A program made the position numbers and the translations under genes. 48,062 nucleotides of DNA from assembly GCF_000787775.1 (NCBI RefSeq), contig NZ_BBPM01000014.1:1-48062 (forward strand), in the 5' to 3' direction. Positions 24,152 to 31,300 of the stretch are shown one piece after another; position 1 is the stretch's first letter, and each line of letters starts with the position of its first letter. The stretch comes from Streptacidiphilus carbonis (lineage in GTDB: Bacteria; Actinomycetota; Actinomycetes; Streptomycetales; Streptomycetaceae). The notes under the pieces are model-generated. The model saw only the letters and a program-made list of their open reading frames with translations. It did no database searches and was not told the origin of the DNA.

Positions 24152-25693
24152 TCAGTCGCGCCCGCGCCGGGTGGTCCGGTGGGCGACGACGCCCAGCAGC
24201 ACGGCCCCGGCCAGGAACAGCAGGGTGAAGTACTGCAGGTACCAGTGCCCGCCCTGCGGGTCGTAGACCGCCGGCCTCGGCCAGGCCAGGTTGACCGCCA
24301 TCGCCACCCCGTACACCACTGCCAGGACGTTGACCGGAAGGCCCCAACGGCCCAGCGAGAACACCGGGCGCCCGGTCTCGTCCGTTCCGTCCTGGCCGCC
24401 CAGCGGCACCCCGCGCAGGCGTCGCAGCAGCATCGGCCCGGTGACCATCGCGTACGCGGCGTAGACCAGCACGATGCAGGTGGTCCCCAGGGCCAGGTAG
24501 ACCGACGGCGAGACCAGGCTCATCGCCATCGCGGCGGCCGCGAGCACCCCGACGACCACGGCCGGAGCCTTGGGGGTGCCGGTGCGCGTCCCGACCGCGG
24601 CAAGTCGCCGCGAGGCCGGCAGCGCGCCGTCCCTGGCCATCGAGAAGACCATCCGCGCGCCGGCCGTCTGGATCGCCAGGGTCGCCACACAGACCGCCAC
24701 CGCGACGTCCGCGAGCAGGGCCCGGCCCAGGCCGCTGCCGAGCCGGCTGGTCAGCACATAGGAGAGCCCCGCGCCGGAGAGGTGGCCGTCGGTCAGGCTG
24801 GGCGCCGCCAGCACCCCGCCCAGCAGGATCAGTCCACCGCCGACGCCGGCCGCGGCCACCGCCCCCAGGATGGTGCGCGGCGCGGTGCGCCTCGGCGAAC
24901 GGGTCTCCTCGGACATCTCCCCGGCGCTGTCGAAGCCCACCAGCACATAGGCCGCGCTGAACGAGGCGATCAGGAACACGCCCAGATAGCCCCCGGAGAC
25001 CGGGCCGGTGTGCAGGGTGACCCCCGGTCCCCGCTCGGTGTGGGTGAGCAGCAGCACCGCCATCAGCGCGATGCCGACCAGCTCGCAGGTCACCCCGACG
25101 CTGTTGACCACCGACATCACCCGGATGTCGACGATGTTGACCACCGTGGTCAGCACCAGCAGCACCAGGCCCAGCAGCACCGCGTTCTGCGCGCCGGTCC
25201 GTGTGGTCGGCGAGGGGTCGCCGCCGACCAGCTGGAAGCCGGACCAGATGGCCGGCAGCACCACCTGCAGCGCCAGCGCCGCGGCGGAGACGACCACGAT
25301 CTGGCCGATGACCATCAGCCATCCGGCGAACCACCCGAAGGTGGGCGTGCTCAGTCTGGTCGCCCACTGGTAGACCGCACCGGAGATCGGGTACCGGGCC
25401 GCCAGTTCGGCGAAGCAGGCGGCGACCGCGAGCTGGCCGACCAGGACCAGCGGCCAGGTCCAGACGAAGGCGGCACCGCCGAAGGAGAAGCCGAAGGCGA
25501 AGAACTGGAACACCGTGGTGAGCACCGAGATGAAGGAGAACCCGGCGGCGAAGGAGGCGTAGCGGCCGAGCCTGCGGTGCAGCTCCTGCCGGTAGCCGAA
25601 GGCGGCGAGGACGACGGCGTCGCCGCCTTCCGCCTCGACGCCGGGGTCGATGACCTGGATCGGGATGGTGCCGCTGAGAACTGGTTCGGGCAT
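24152..25693 (-). CDS. APC-superfamily permease linked to urea/guanidine carboxylase cluster
   Basis: A 513-residue amino acid/polyamine/organocation transporter with about 12 hydrophobic helices. Family features include FSFISVLTTVFQFFAFGFSF in helix 1, FAELAARYPISGAVYQWATR, and SAAYVLVGFDSAGEMSEETR. APC permeases of this subgroup are regularly found with urea carboxylase and DUF1989 genes, so uptake of urea, guanidine or a related nitrogen compound is likely. The ATG at 25693 has AGGGA nearby. Its promoter region carries operator site 2 (25941-25966), matching the one before cgdA, which puts it in the same regulon although it is a separate transcription unit. It converges with tetR. Confidence 0.88.
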   Translation of the reverse strand: MPEPVLSGTIPIQVIDPGVEAEGGDAVVLAAFGYRQELHRRLGRYASFAAGFSFISVLTTVFQFFAFGFSFGGAAFVWTWPLVLVGQLAVAACFAELAARYPISGAVYQWATRLSTPTFGWFAGWLMVIGQIVVVSAAALALQVVLPAIWSGFQLVGGDPSPTTRTGAQNAVLLGLVLLVLTTVVNIVDIRVMSVVNSVGVTCELVGIALMAVLLLTHTERGPGVTLHTGPVSGGYLGVFLIASFSAAYVLVGFDSAGEMSEETRSPRRTAPRTILGAVAAAGVGGGLILLGGVLAAPSLTDGHLSGAGLSYVLTSRLGSGLGRALLADVAVAVCVATLAIQTAGARMVFSMARDGALPASRRLAAVGTRTGTPKAPAVVVGVLAAAAMAMSLVSPSVYLALGTTCIVLVYAAYAMVTGPMLLRRLRGVPLGGQDGTDETGRPVFSLGRWGLPVNVLAVVYGVAMAVNLAWPRPAVYDPQGGHWYLQYFTLLFLAGAVLLGVVAHRTTRRGRD

Positions 25694-25940
25694 GGCTGTC
25701 CCTGTCGCTTCCGTGAGTGACTGGGACGCGGCGGCGGACGCCGACGCGCCGCGACAGGCGGCACAGCCCGATGGCGGCGGGCGGGTTGATTGGCAGTCAG
25801 AGAACCGGCCGGTTGTTGCGGGGGCGCTAACGGCGCGTTACGAACACCGAAATCCCGGCCGGCCGTCGATCCGACGCGCGGCCGGGCATGCCCTTACGGC
25901 GCCGACACCGGCGCGACACGGCGCGGAAACCTGCCGTCCC

Positions 25941-25966
25941 TAATTTCTGTCACGCGACAGGTATTA
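25941..25966. promoter_or_regulatory. TetR-type operator upstream of the permease (site 2)
   Basis: Left arm TAATTTCTGTC (25941-25951), spacer ACGC, right arm GACAGGTATTA (25956-25966); 9 of 11 arm positions are complementary. It matches site 1 (23222-23247) in arm sequence, 4-base spacing and overall length. It is the strongest sign that permease and catabolic operon share one regulator. Confidence 0.75.
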
Positions 25967-25972
25967 CCCAGC

Positions 25973-25998
25973 GGACCCCCGGTGGCGGCCGGGGGTCC
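25973..25998 (-). terminator. Terminator of the alditol oxidase gene
   Basis: GGACCCCCGG (25973-25982) and CCGGGGGTCC (25989-25998) form a perfect 10-bp stem with a 6-base loop, 26 bases after the aldO stop codon. It separates aldO transcription from the permease promoter. Confidence 0.7.
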
Positions 25999-26023
25999 GG
26001 CCTCTGATGCACCGTCACTTCGC

Positions 26024-27310
26024 CTACGCCGCTCCCCCGGCGTACAGGCTCCGGGTGAAGGCGTTGCGGAACTTGCCGCCCGGGTCCTGGCGGTCCATCA
26101 ACTCGCGGAAGCCGTAGGCGTGTTCGTACAGGTCGGCGGCCTGCCCCGGGGTCGCGGTGAACAGCTTGCCCCAGTGCGGGCGGGCGCCCAGCGGGGTGAG
26201 CGCCGCCTCCACCGCGGCCAGCACCGGGGCGACGGCCTCCGCGTCCTGGTGCCAGGTGAAGTGGAGCGCGACACTGTCGCGGCCGTAGGCGGGGCTGAGC
26301 CAGAGCTCGTCGGCGGCCACCGTGCGGATCTCGGAGATCTGCAGCACCGGGGCGATCCGGTGGCCCAGCTCCCGCAGCGCGGCGAAGGCGGCCTGCGCGG
26401 CGGCGCGCGGGAGCAGGAACTCGGACTGCAGCTCCTCCCCCGCGCTCGGGGTGAAGTCCGGACGGAAGTGCGGCAGCCGCTCGTGCCACGGGCCGGGGAC
26501 ACCGAGCTGCTCGGTGCAGTGGGTGGCCGGGACGCCGGGGACGGGGTGCAGCGGCCGGTCGGCCGGGGCCGCGCCGAACCAGTCCAGCCGGGGCGTCCCG
26601 CCGGCGTCGGTGCGGTGCTTGAGCCAGATCTGGGCCTCGGCGCCGAACCAGTCGGTGAAGACGCTCACGCTGTAGGCGGCGCCCAGCAGGGCCGCCATCT
26701 CGTCGGCGTCGCCGGTGGCCAGGGACGCCAACGGCAGCCCGGTGAGCACGTACTGGGCGACCTGGTAGGCCGGCTCCACGTCCAGGGTCACCGCCGAGAC
26801 CACCCCGAGCGCGCCCAGGTGCACCACCGAGCCGGCGAAGCCGGCACTGTCGCGGTCCAGCGCGACCATGTCCCCGTCCGGTCCGACCAGCTCCAGCCCG
26901 GCCACCGACGAGGCCAGCCCGGGGTTGCCCACGCCGGAACCGTGGGTGCCGGTGGCGACCGCGCCGGCCACCGAGATGTGCGGCAGCGAGGCCAGGTTCG
27001 CCAGCGCCAGCCCCTCGGCCTGCAGCAGCGCGGCGACCTGCGCATGGCGCATCCCCGCCGCCACGGTGACGGTCGACCGCGCGCGGTCGACCTCGAAGCG
27101 CGGCGGCAGCTCAGCGAGCGAGACCAGGGTTCCGTCGGTGTCGGCGATGCGGTTGAAGGAGTGCCCGGTGCCCAGCACCCGCACGGCGGCGCCCTCGGCG
27201 ACCGTGCGGCGCAGCTCGTCGACCGTGCCGGGACGGGCGATGCGTGCCGCCCCGAAGGTGACGTTGCCGGCCCAGTTCCTGCGACCGGCCTCGGTGGTAG
27301 TGCCCGACAT
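26024..27310 (-). CDS. aldO: Alditol oxidase (FAD-linked)
   Basis: A 428-residue FAD enzyme very close to S. coelicolor AldO, which oxidises xylitol, sorbitol and other alditols at C1 and makes hydrogen peroxide. The FAD-binding PCMH domain has VRVLGTGHSFNRIAD, where His50 matches the residue carrying covalent FAD in AldO, and SLPHISVAGAVATGTHGSG. The C-terminal active-site segments EIRTVAADELWLSPAYGRDS and RPHWGKLFTA match those that bind the substrate in AldO. The N-terminus (NWAGNVTF) is also conserved. The ATG at 27310 has GAGGAG upstream. It is cytoplasmic, with no signal peptide, and seems to be a single-gene unit with its own terminator. Confidence 0.93.
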   Translation of the reverse strand: MSGTTTEAGRRNWAGNVTFGAARIARPGTVDELRRTVAEGAAVRVLGTGHSFNRIADTDGTLVSLAELPPRFEVDRARSTVTVAAGMRHAQVAALLQAEGLALANLASLPHISVAGAVATGTHGSGVGNPGLASSVAGLELVGPDGDMVALDRDSAGFAGSVVHLGALGVVSAVTLDVEPAYQVAQYVLTGLPLASLATGDADEMAALLGAAYSVSVFTDWFGAEAQIWLKHRTDAGGTPRLDWFGAAPADRPLHPVPGVPATHCTEQLGVPGPWHERLPHFRPDFTPSAGEELQSEFLLPRAAAQAAFAALRELGHRIAPVLQISEIRTVAADELWLSPAYGRDSVALHFTWHQDAEAVAPVLAAVEAALTPLGARPHWGKLFTATPGQAADLYEHAYGFRELMDRQDPGGKFRNAFTRSLYAGGAA

Positions 27311-27443
27311 TCCCGCTCCTCGACTCGCGCCCGCCCCGTGTTAGCGATCACAACCCTAGTACCGGCCGCGATCAGCGCTTCGGCCGGAGGCGGAGCGGCC
27401 CGGGACGCGGGGCGGTGCCGAGCGGGCTCCGCGGCCGCCCGGC

Positions 27444-28103
27444 CTACCGCACCAGCTGCCGTACCGCCTGCTCCACCAGGGCGTTCCCGGCGATGAGCTC
27501 CAGAGTGAGCCCGGCCGTCTCGGGGGCGTCCAGCAGCGCCGCGATGACCGCGGCGACGTCCGCGCGCGGGACGCTGCCGCGGCCGGTGCTCGGGGCGAGC
27601 AGCACCTGCCCGGTGGCCGGCCGGTCGGTGAGCGCGCCGGGGCGCAGCACGGTCCAGTCCAGGCCCTTGCGGGCCGAGATGTCGGCGTCGGCCGCACCCT
27701 TGGCGCGCAGGTAGGCGGCGAACACCGGGTCGGTGCCGGGCGCGGGCTCGCGGTCCGCGCCCATCGAGGAGACCACGACGAAACGGCGCACCCCGGCCGC
27801 TTCGGCGGCGTCCGCGAACAGTACGGCGGCGGCGCGGTCCACCGTGTCCTTGCGGTCGCTCCCGCTGCCGGGACCGGCCCCGGCGGCGAAGACCGCGGCG
27901 TCGGCCCCGGCGAGCACCGCCGCGACCTCCTCGACCGTGGCCGACTCCAGGTCGCGCACGACCGGCTCGGCACCGGCCGCGCGCAGGTCGTCCGCCTGGG
28001 CGGGATTGCGGATCAGGCCGACCGGGGCGTGGCCCCGGTCGGCGAGCAGGCGTTCCAGGTGCAGAGCGATCTGGCCGTGTCCTCCGGCGATGACAGTGCG
28101 CAT
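27444..28103 (-). CDS. NAD(P)-binding SDR-type protein (NmrA/SDR_a5 like)
   Basis: A 219-residue atypical short-chain dehydrogenase. The N-terminal Rossmann motif is VIAGGHGQIALHLERLL (GxxGxIG type). Further blocks are DAAVFAAGAGPGS, RRFVVVSSMGAD and LDWTVLRPGALTD, typical of the NAD(P)H-binding flavin-reductase/sugar-epimerase-like group. It lacks the usual Tyr-x-x-x-Lys pair, having AYLRAKGAAD at about that place, so a YxxxK-like motif may be partly kept. The substrate is unknown. It lies on the same strand as aldO with a 133-bp gap and is probably separate. Confidence 0.82.
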   Translation of the reverse strand: MRTVIAGGHGQIALHLERLLADRGHAPVGLIRNPAQADDLRAAGAEPVVRDLESATVEEVAAVLAGADAAVFAAGAGPGSGSDRKDTVDRAAAVLFADAAEAAGVRRFVVVSSMGADREPAPGTDPVFAAYLRAKGAADADISARKGLDWTVLRPGALTDRPATGQVLLAPSTGRGSVPRADVAAVIAALLDAPETAGLTLELIAGNALVEQAVRQLVR

Positions 28104-28157
28104 GGGTCCGACCCTATGGCCTGTCCGGAGTTCTGGCGCGGAGGCCCGAGGCCGCCC

Positions 28158-28808
28158 TCAGCCCACCCGCAGCCCGAGCGCGGTGGCCAGCACGGCCGCC
28201 TGCGGCAGGTCGATCCTGGCGCCGCGCAGCTCCACGGTGAGCGGGTCCAGCGAGGAGAGGTCGCTGCCGCGCAGGTCCGCACCGGTGAGCCTGGCGCCGC
28301 GCAGCATCGCGCCGGACAGGTCCGTGCCGGTGAGCACGGCCTTCTCCAGCCGCGCGGCGGTGAGGTCGACCTCGCGCATCCGGACGTCCTCGACGGTCGC
28401 CTGCCGCAGGTCGGCGCCGGGCAGCCCGACATAGGACCAGTCCCCGCCGGAGACCTGGAACAGGTTGAAGGTGCAGCGCTGGAACACGCTGCCGACCAGC
28501 TTGCAGTCGGTGAACCGGGTGTCGAAGAAGGTGCAGTTGCGGAAGGCGCAGTTGGTGAAGGCCGCGCCGGAGTGCCGGGAGGCGTTGAACCGCACCCCGG
28601 CGAAGGTGCACTCGTCGAAGACGGTCCCGCTGCTGACGACCTCGGTCCAGTCGGTGTCCAGGAAGCTGAAGCGGGTGTAGCGGTCGGCGGCGGTCAGCTC
28701 GCGGGCGTACCAGTCCTCGTCGCGCACCACCAGCTCGGGATCGGGGATCGGGGGCCGGTGCGGGACGGGATCGTTGTCAGCGCGCGGTCGGTTCGCCATG
28801 GCGCTCAT
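28158..28808 (-). CDS. Pentapeptide-repeat protein
   Basis: A 216-residue protein whose central part (about residues 60-195) is built of A(D/N)LxX-like five-residue repeats: FDECTFAGVRFNASRHSGAA, FTNCAFRNCTFFDTRFTDCK, then LSGAMLRGARLTGADLRGSD. Such repeats fold as a right-handed quadrilateral beta helix. Some members mimic DNA and protect gyrase, but most have no known function. The N-terminal ~45 residues lie outside the helix. It precedes the SDR gene by 54 bp on the same strand. No activity can be assigned. Confidence 0.88.
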   Translation of the reverse strand: MSAMANRPRADNDPVPHRPPIPDPELVVRDEDWYARELTAADRYTRFSFLDTDWTEVVSSGTVFDECTFAGVRFNASRHSGAAFTNCAFRNCTFFDTRFTDCKLVGSVFQRCTFNLFQVSGGDWSYVGLPGADLRQATVEDVRMREVDLTAARLEKAVLTGTDLSGAMLRGARLTGADLRGSDLSSLDPLTVELRGARIDLPQAAVLATALGLRVG

Positions 28809-28841
28809 TCAACACCGGGGGTCCGACAACGGCCCGCGAAC

Positions 28842-28887
28842 GCGGTTCCGGGACGGTTCGGGGCGGTTCCGGGACGCGGTTCCGGGC
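28842..28887. repeat. Three copies of a 12-13 bp repeat
   Basis: GCGGTTCCGGGAC occurs at 28842-28854 and 28863-28875, and a truncated third copy ends at 28887. It fills the gap between the end of the GlxA-type regulator and the start of the pentapeptide gene. It is probably slipped-strand expansion in GC-rich DNA. Confidence 0.6.
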
Positions 28888-28889
28888 GC

Positions 28890-29840
28890 TCAGCACTGGG
28901 TGAAGGTCCGGCGGTAGTCCATCGGGGTCACCCCGACCGCGCGGCGGAAGTGGTGCCGCAGCAGCGCCGCGCTGCCGAAGCCGCAGACCCGGGCGATCTC
29001 GTCGATGCCCCAGCCGGTCTCCTCCAGCAGCCGGCGGGCGTGCGCCACCCGCTGGACGGCCAGCCAGCGCTGCGGGGTGGTGCCGGTCTCGGCGGCGAAG
29101 CGGCGGGCCAGGGTGCGGGTGGACAGCTGGGCCCGGCGGGCCAGCGACGCGACCGTGTGCTCGGTGTCCAAGGTCTCCAGCATCCAGCTGAGCAGCGGCT
29201 CCAGGCTGTCGGCCGCGCACTCGGGGATCGGGGCGGCGACGTACTGGCGCTGGCCGCCGTCCCGCTGCGGGGGCACCACCATCCGGCGGGCGATGGCGGT
29301 GGCCGCTGCGGTGCCGAGCTCGCGGCGGACCAGGTGCAGGCAGGCGTCGATGCCGGCCGCGGTGCCGGCGCTGGTGATGATGTCGCCCTCGTCCACGAAC
29401 AGCACGTCGGGGTCGAGCTTGGCCTCGGGGAAGCGGTCCGCGAGCGCGTCGGCGTGCCGCCAGTGGGTGGTGCAGCTGCGGCCGTCCAGCAGCCCGGCCG
29501 CTCCCAGGATGAACGCGCCGCTGCACACCGACAGCAGGGTGGCGCCCCGGGCATGGGCGGCCACGATCGCCTCCAGCACCGCCGGCGGGTACTCGTCCCG
29601 GATGAAGGCCGCCGGGACCGCGACCAGGTCCGCCTCCCGCAGTGCCTCCAGGCCGTACTCGGGGACGATCTGCGCGCCGATGCTCAGCCGCACCGGTCGC
29701 CCGGCCCGCTCGCCGCAGACCCGGAAGTCGAACGGGGGGACGCCGTCCTCGGTGCGGTCGATGCCGAACACCTCGCAGACCACGCCGAATTCGAAAGGCG
29801 CGGAGTCGTCGATCAGCATCACAGCGACGGTCTTCAGCAT
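28890..29840 (-). CDS. GlxA/AdpA-type transcriptional regulator (DJ-1/PfpI plus AraC HTH)
   Basis: A 316-residue protein. The N-terminal DJ-1/PfpI domain (about 1-180, VAVMLIDDSAPFEFGVVCEV; LLSVCSGAFILGAAGLL, with the nucleophile-elbow Cys in SVCSGAF) is followed by two AraC-type helix-turn-helices (from about 210; VASLARRAQLSTRTLARRF and IDEIARVCGFGSAALLRHHF). This is the layout of AdpA and other GlxA regulators. The ATG at 29840 is chosen because TATGCT lies 6 bases before it, suggesting a leaderless transcript. Three TGGCAGGA half-sites cover its promoter, so self-control is likely. It is divergent to a small membrane protein gene. Confidence 0.88.
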   Translation of the reverse strand: MLKTVAVMLIDDSAPFEFGVVCEVFGIDRTEDGVPPFDFRVCGERAGRPVRLSIGAQIVPEYGLEALREADLVAVPAAFIRDEYPPAVLEAIVAAHARGATLLSVCSGAFILGAAGLLDGRSCTTHWRHADALADRFPEAKLDPDVLFVDEGDIITSAGTAAGIDACLHLVRRELGTAAATAIARRMVVPPQRDGGQRQYVAAPIPECAADSLEPLLSWMLETLDTEHTVASLARRAQLSTRTLARRFAAETGTTPQRWLAVQRVAHARRLLEETGWGIDEIARVCGFGSAALLRHHFRRAVGVTPMDYRRTFTQC

Positions 29841-29854
29841 CCCGTCAGCATAGC

Positions 29855-29901
29855 TGGCAGGATTTTGTCGGTACAGGTCTCTCCTGCCACTTATGGCAGG
29901 A
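29855..29901. promoter_or_regulatory. Triple TGGCAGGA half-site in a divergent promoter
   Basis: TGGCAGGA lies at 29855-29862 and 29894-29901 on the plus strand, and inverted (TCCTGCCA) at 29882-29889. TGGCAGGATT fits 9 of 10 positions of the known AdpA consensus (TGGCSNGWWY). The sites lie between the GlxA-type regulator and the small gene at 29927, so that regulator is the likely binder. Confidence 0.6.
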
Positions 29902-29926
29902 ATCCGATGAGAGAACAATTACTGCC

Positions 29927-30115
29927 ATGACCACAGCAGCCGTAGCCCTCGTCCTCATCGCCCTCCTCGCCTACGCCCTCGAACGCAACCACCGCCGCCA
30001 GCAGGGCCCGTTCACACCCTTCACCGGAAGCCGGGTCGGCCCCGTCGACCGGGACGCCCAGCGGGTCGCGGACGAACTCGCCCACCGGCACCCCGACGCC
30101 CGGACCCGCCGCTGA
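29927..30115 (+). CDS. Small single-helix membrane protein
   Basis: A 62-residue protein from ATG 29927: MTTAAVALVLIALLAYALER forms one membrane helix, followed by a basic and polar tail of about 40 residues (NHRRQQGPFTPFTGS..., ending HRHPDARTRR). It is divergent to the GlxA-type regulator, and the shared region carries that regulator's candidate sites, so it may be a target. I recognise similar small proteins beside such regulators in Streptomyces, but no function is known. The clean hydrophobic/basic design and the codon pattern support coding. Confidence 0.65.
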   Translation: MTTAAVALVLIALLAYALERNHRRQQGPFTPFTGSRVGPVDRDAQRVADELAHRHPDARTRR

Positions 30116-30439
30116 ACGCCGTCGCCACAAGGCGGGCTGACGCTACGTCAACCCGCCCGACGGTGCGGCCGGGCGGCCGGGACGAAGCGGAAGCCGACGT
30201 ACCACGACACAATCCAGGGAAGATCACGGGCAGTTGTCCGATTTGCCGCCTGCGCACCGTAGCCAGGCGAACGCGCATCCGATACCTTTCCTGGCAGCAG
30301 TCGTGGTTCCGAAGTCTCATGTGCCCACGGTCAAGCACCGTGGGCGCTGTGCTGTGCACCAGTCGGAGGACCAGGGCGATCACCTCACCCCTGAGGGCGG
30401 GCACCAGGCACGCCCCTTACTCCTGACAAAGGGAGCAGC
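30116..30439. other. Region between small membrane gene and cold-shock gene
   Basis: No gene is visible in 324 bases. The last third probably forms the leader of the cold-shock gene, with the hairpin at 30323-30345. Confidence 0.55.
30323..30345 (+). promoter_or_regulatory. Hairpin in the presumed leader of the cold-shock gene
   Basis: GCCCACGGT and ACCGTGGGC form a perfect 9-bp stem around CAAGC, about 95 bases before the cold-shock ATG. Leaders of csp genes are often structured and temperature-responsive, so this is a candidate control element. Confidence 0.45.
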
Positions 30440-30646
30440 ATGGCCACCGGCACTGTGAAGTGGTTCAACTCGGAGAAGGGCTTCGGCTTCATCGCCCAGG
30501 ACGGCGGCGGCGCCGACGTGTTCGCCCACTACTCCAACATCAACGCGACCGGCTACCGGGAGCTCCTCGAGGGCCAGGCCGTGGAGTTCGAGATCGCGCA
30601 GGGCCAGAAGGGCCCGCAGGCGGAGAACATCCGCGTCATCGCCTGA
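30440..30646 (+). CDS. Cold-shock protein, CspA family
   Basis: A 68-residue protein, full length for the family. It binds single-stranded RNA and DNA in the cytoplasm as an RNA chaperone. RNP1 is KGFGFI, RNP2 is VFAHYS, and the start [20 protein letters not shown] is typical of actinobacterial SC/CspA proteins. A strong ribosome site (AAAGGGAG) precedes the ATG. It is monocistronic, with a structured leader and a terminator at 30684-30718. Confidence 0.97.
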   Translation: MATGTVKWFNSEKGFGFIAQDGGGADVFAHYSNINATGYRELLEGQAVEFEIAQGQKGPQAENIRVIA

Positions 30647-30683
30647 CAGCGGCCGACGACCGCCGACGCGGGCCGACGCCACC

Positions 30684-30718
30684 GTGCCCCGTACCGGATC
30701 CGCTCCGGCACGGGGCAC
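30684..30718 (+). terminator. Terminator of the cold-shock gene
   Basis: GTGCCCCGT (30684-30692) pairs perfectly with ACGGGGCAC (30710-30718). Inner CCGG bases extend the stem. It lies 38 bases after the csp stop codon. Confidence 0.75.
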
Positions 30719-30752
30719 AATCATGTCATCAGCCCAACTTCTCAGGCTGAAC

Positions 30753-30782
30753 TTGTCAGTCTTCCTGATGACAACGTAGTCT
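30753..30782 (+). promoter_or_regulatory. Promoter and likely operator of the MarR gene
   Basis: -35 TTGTCA (30753-30758), 18-base spacer, TAGTCT (30777-30782), then the ATG 6 bases on, so the transcript may be leaderless. TTGTCA and TGACAA (30769-30774) form an inverted repeat within the promoter, a sensible site for MarR autorepression. Confidence 0.5.
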
Positions 30783-30788
30783 CAGGGT

Positions 30789-31226
30789 ATGGACACCGAC
30801 CGCGAGGAACTCGCCGTGACCGTGTCCGAGCTGCACCAGCTGCTCGGACAGCTGATGCGGCGGATGCGTGCCGCGCACGAGGGCGCGGCCCTGACCCTCT
30901 CCCAGACCGCCGTCCTCTACCGGCTGGTCCACGAGGGCCCGCACACCCCGGCCGCGCTGGCCCGCGCCGAGCGGGTCCGGCCGCAGTCGATGGGCGCGAC
31001 CCTGGCCGCGCTGGAGGAGCAGGGCCTGGTCAGCCGGGGCGCGCACCCGACCGACGGCCGTCAGGTGGTCATGGCGCCCACCGAGTCCGGGTCCCGGCTG
31101 CTCGATGAGATCAGGTCCGCCAAGGAGGGCTGGCTGCTCGACGCGGTGGCCACCCGGCTGGACCCGGACGAGCAGCGGACCCTGATCGCCTCGATCGCGC
31201 TGCTGCGCCGCCTCGTCGAGTCCTGA
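30789..31226 (+). CDS. MarR-family transcriptional regulator
   Basis: A 145-residue winged-helix protein of normal MarR length. A dimerisation helix (ELHQLLGQLMRRMRAAHEGA) is followed by the DNA-binding core (LSQTAVLYRLVHEGPHTPAA, RAERVRPQSMGATLAALEEQ) and a wing containing AHPTDGRQVVMAPTESGSR. The C-terminal helices complete the dimer. It is 74 bp upstream of the isochorismatase-fold gene on the same strand, so the two are likely co-regulated. The ligand is unknown. Confidence 0.92.
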   Translation: MDTDREELAVTVSELHQLLGQLMRRMRAAHEGAALTLSQTAVLYRLVHEGPHTPAALARAERVRPQSMGATLAALEEQGLVSRGAHPTDGRQVVMAPTESGSRLLDEIRSAKEGWLLDAVATRLDPDEQRTLIASIALLRRLVES

Positions 31227-31300
31227 ACGCCCCGCGTTCCCCCGTTCCGCCGATCGACCGAACCGCCGATCAACCGATCCCCCCGAACCACGGAGCACCC

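Larger units (their letters stand above)
25694..26023. other. Long upstream region of the permease
   Basis: No gene is visible in these 330 bases. From the aldO side it holds the aldO terminator (25973-25998), then operator site 2 (25941-25966), then about 247 bases down to the permease ATG. That leader is long; it includes a small repeat (TAACG-GCG-CGTTA at about 25828-25840). I see none of the conserved blocks of guanidine riboswitches. Confidence 0.6.

Noticed and set aside
25820-25862. Possible GlnR-type nitrogen boxes (GTTAC ... GAAAT) before the permease
   Set aside because: The spacing is 7 rather than 6 bases and the second half-site is poor. The TetR palindrome is a much better explanation.
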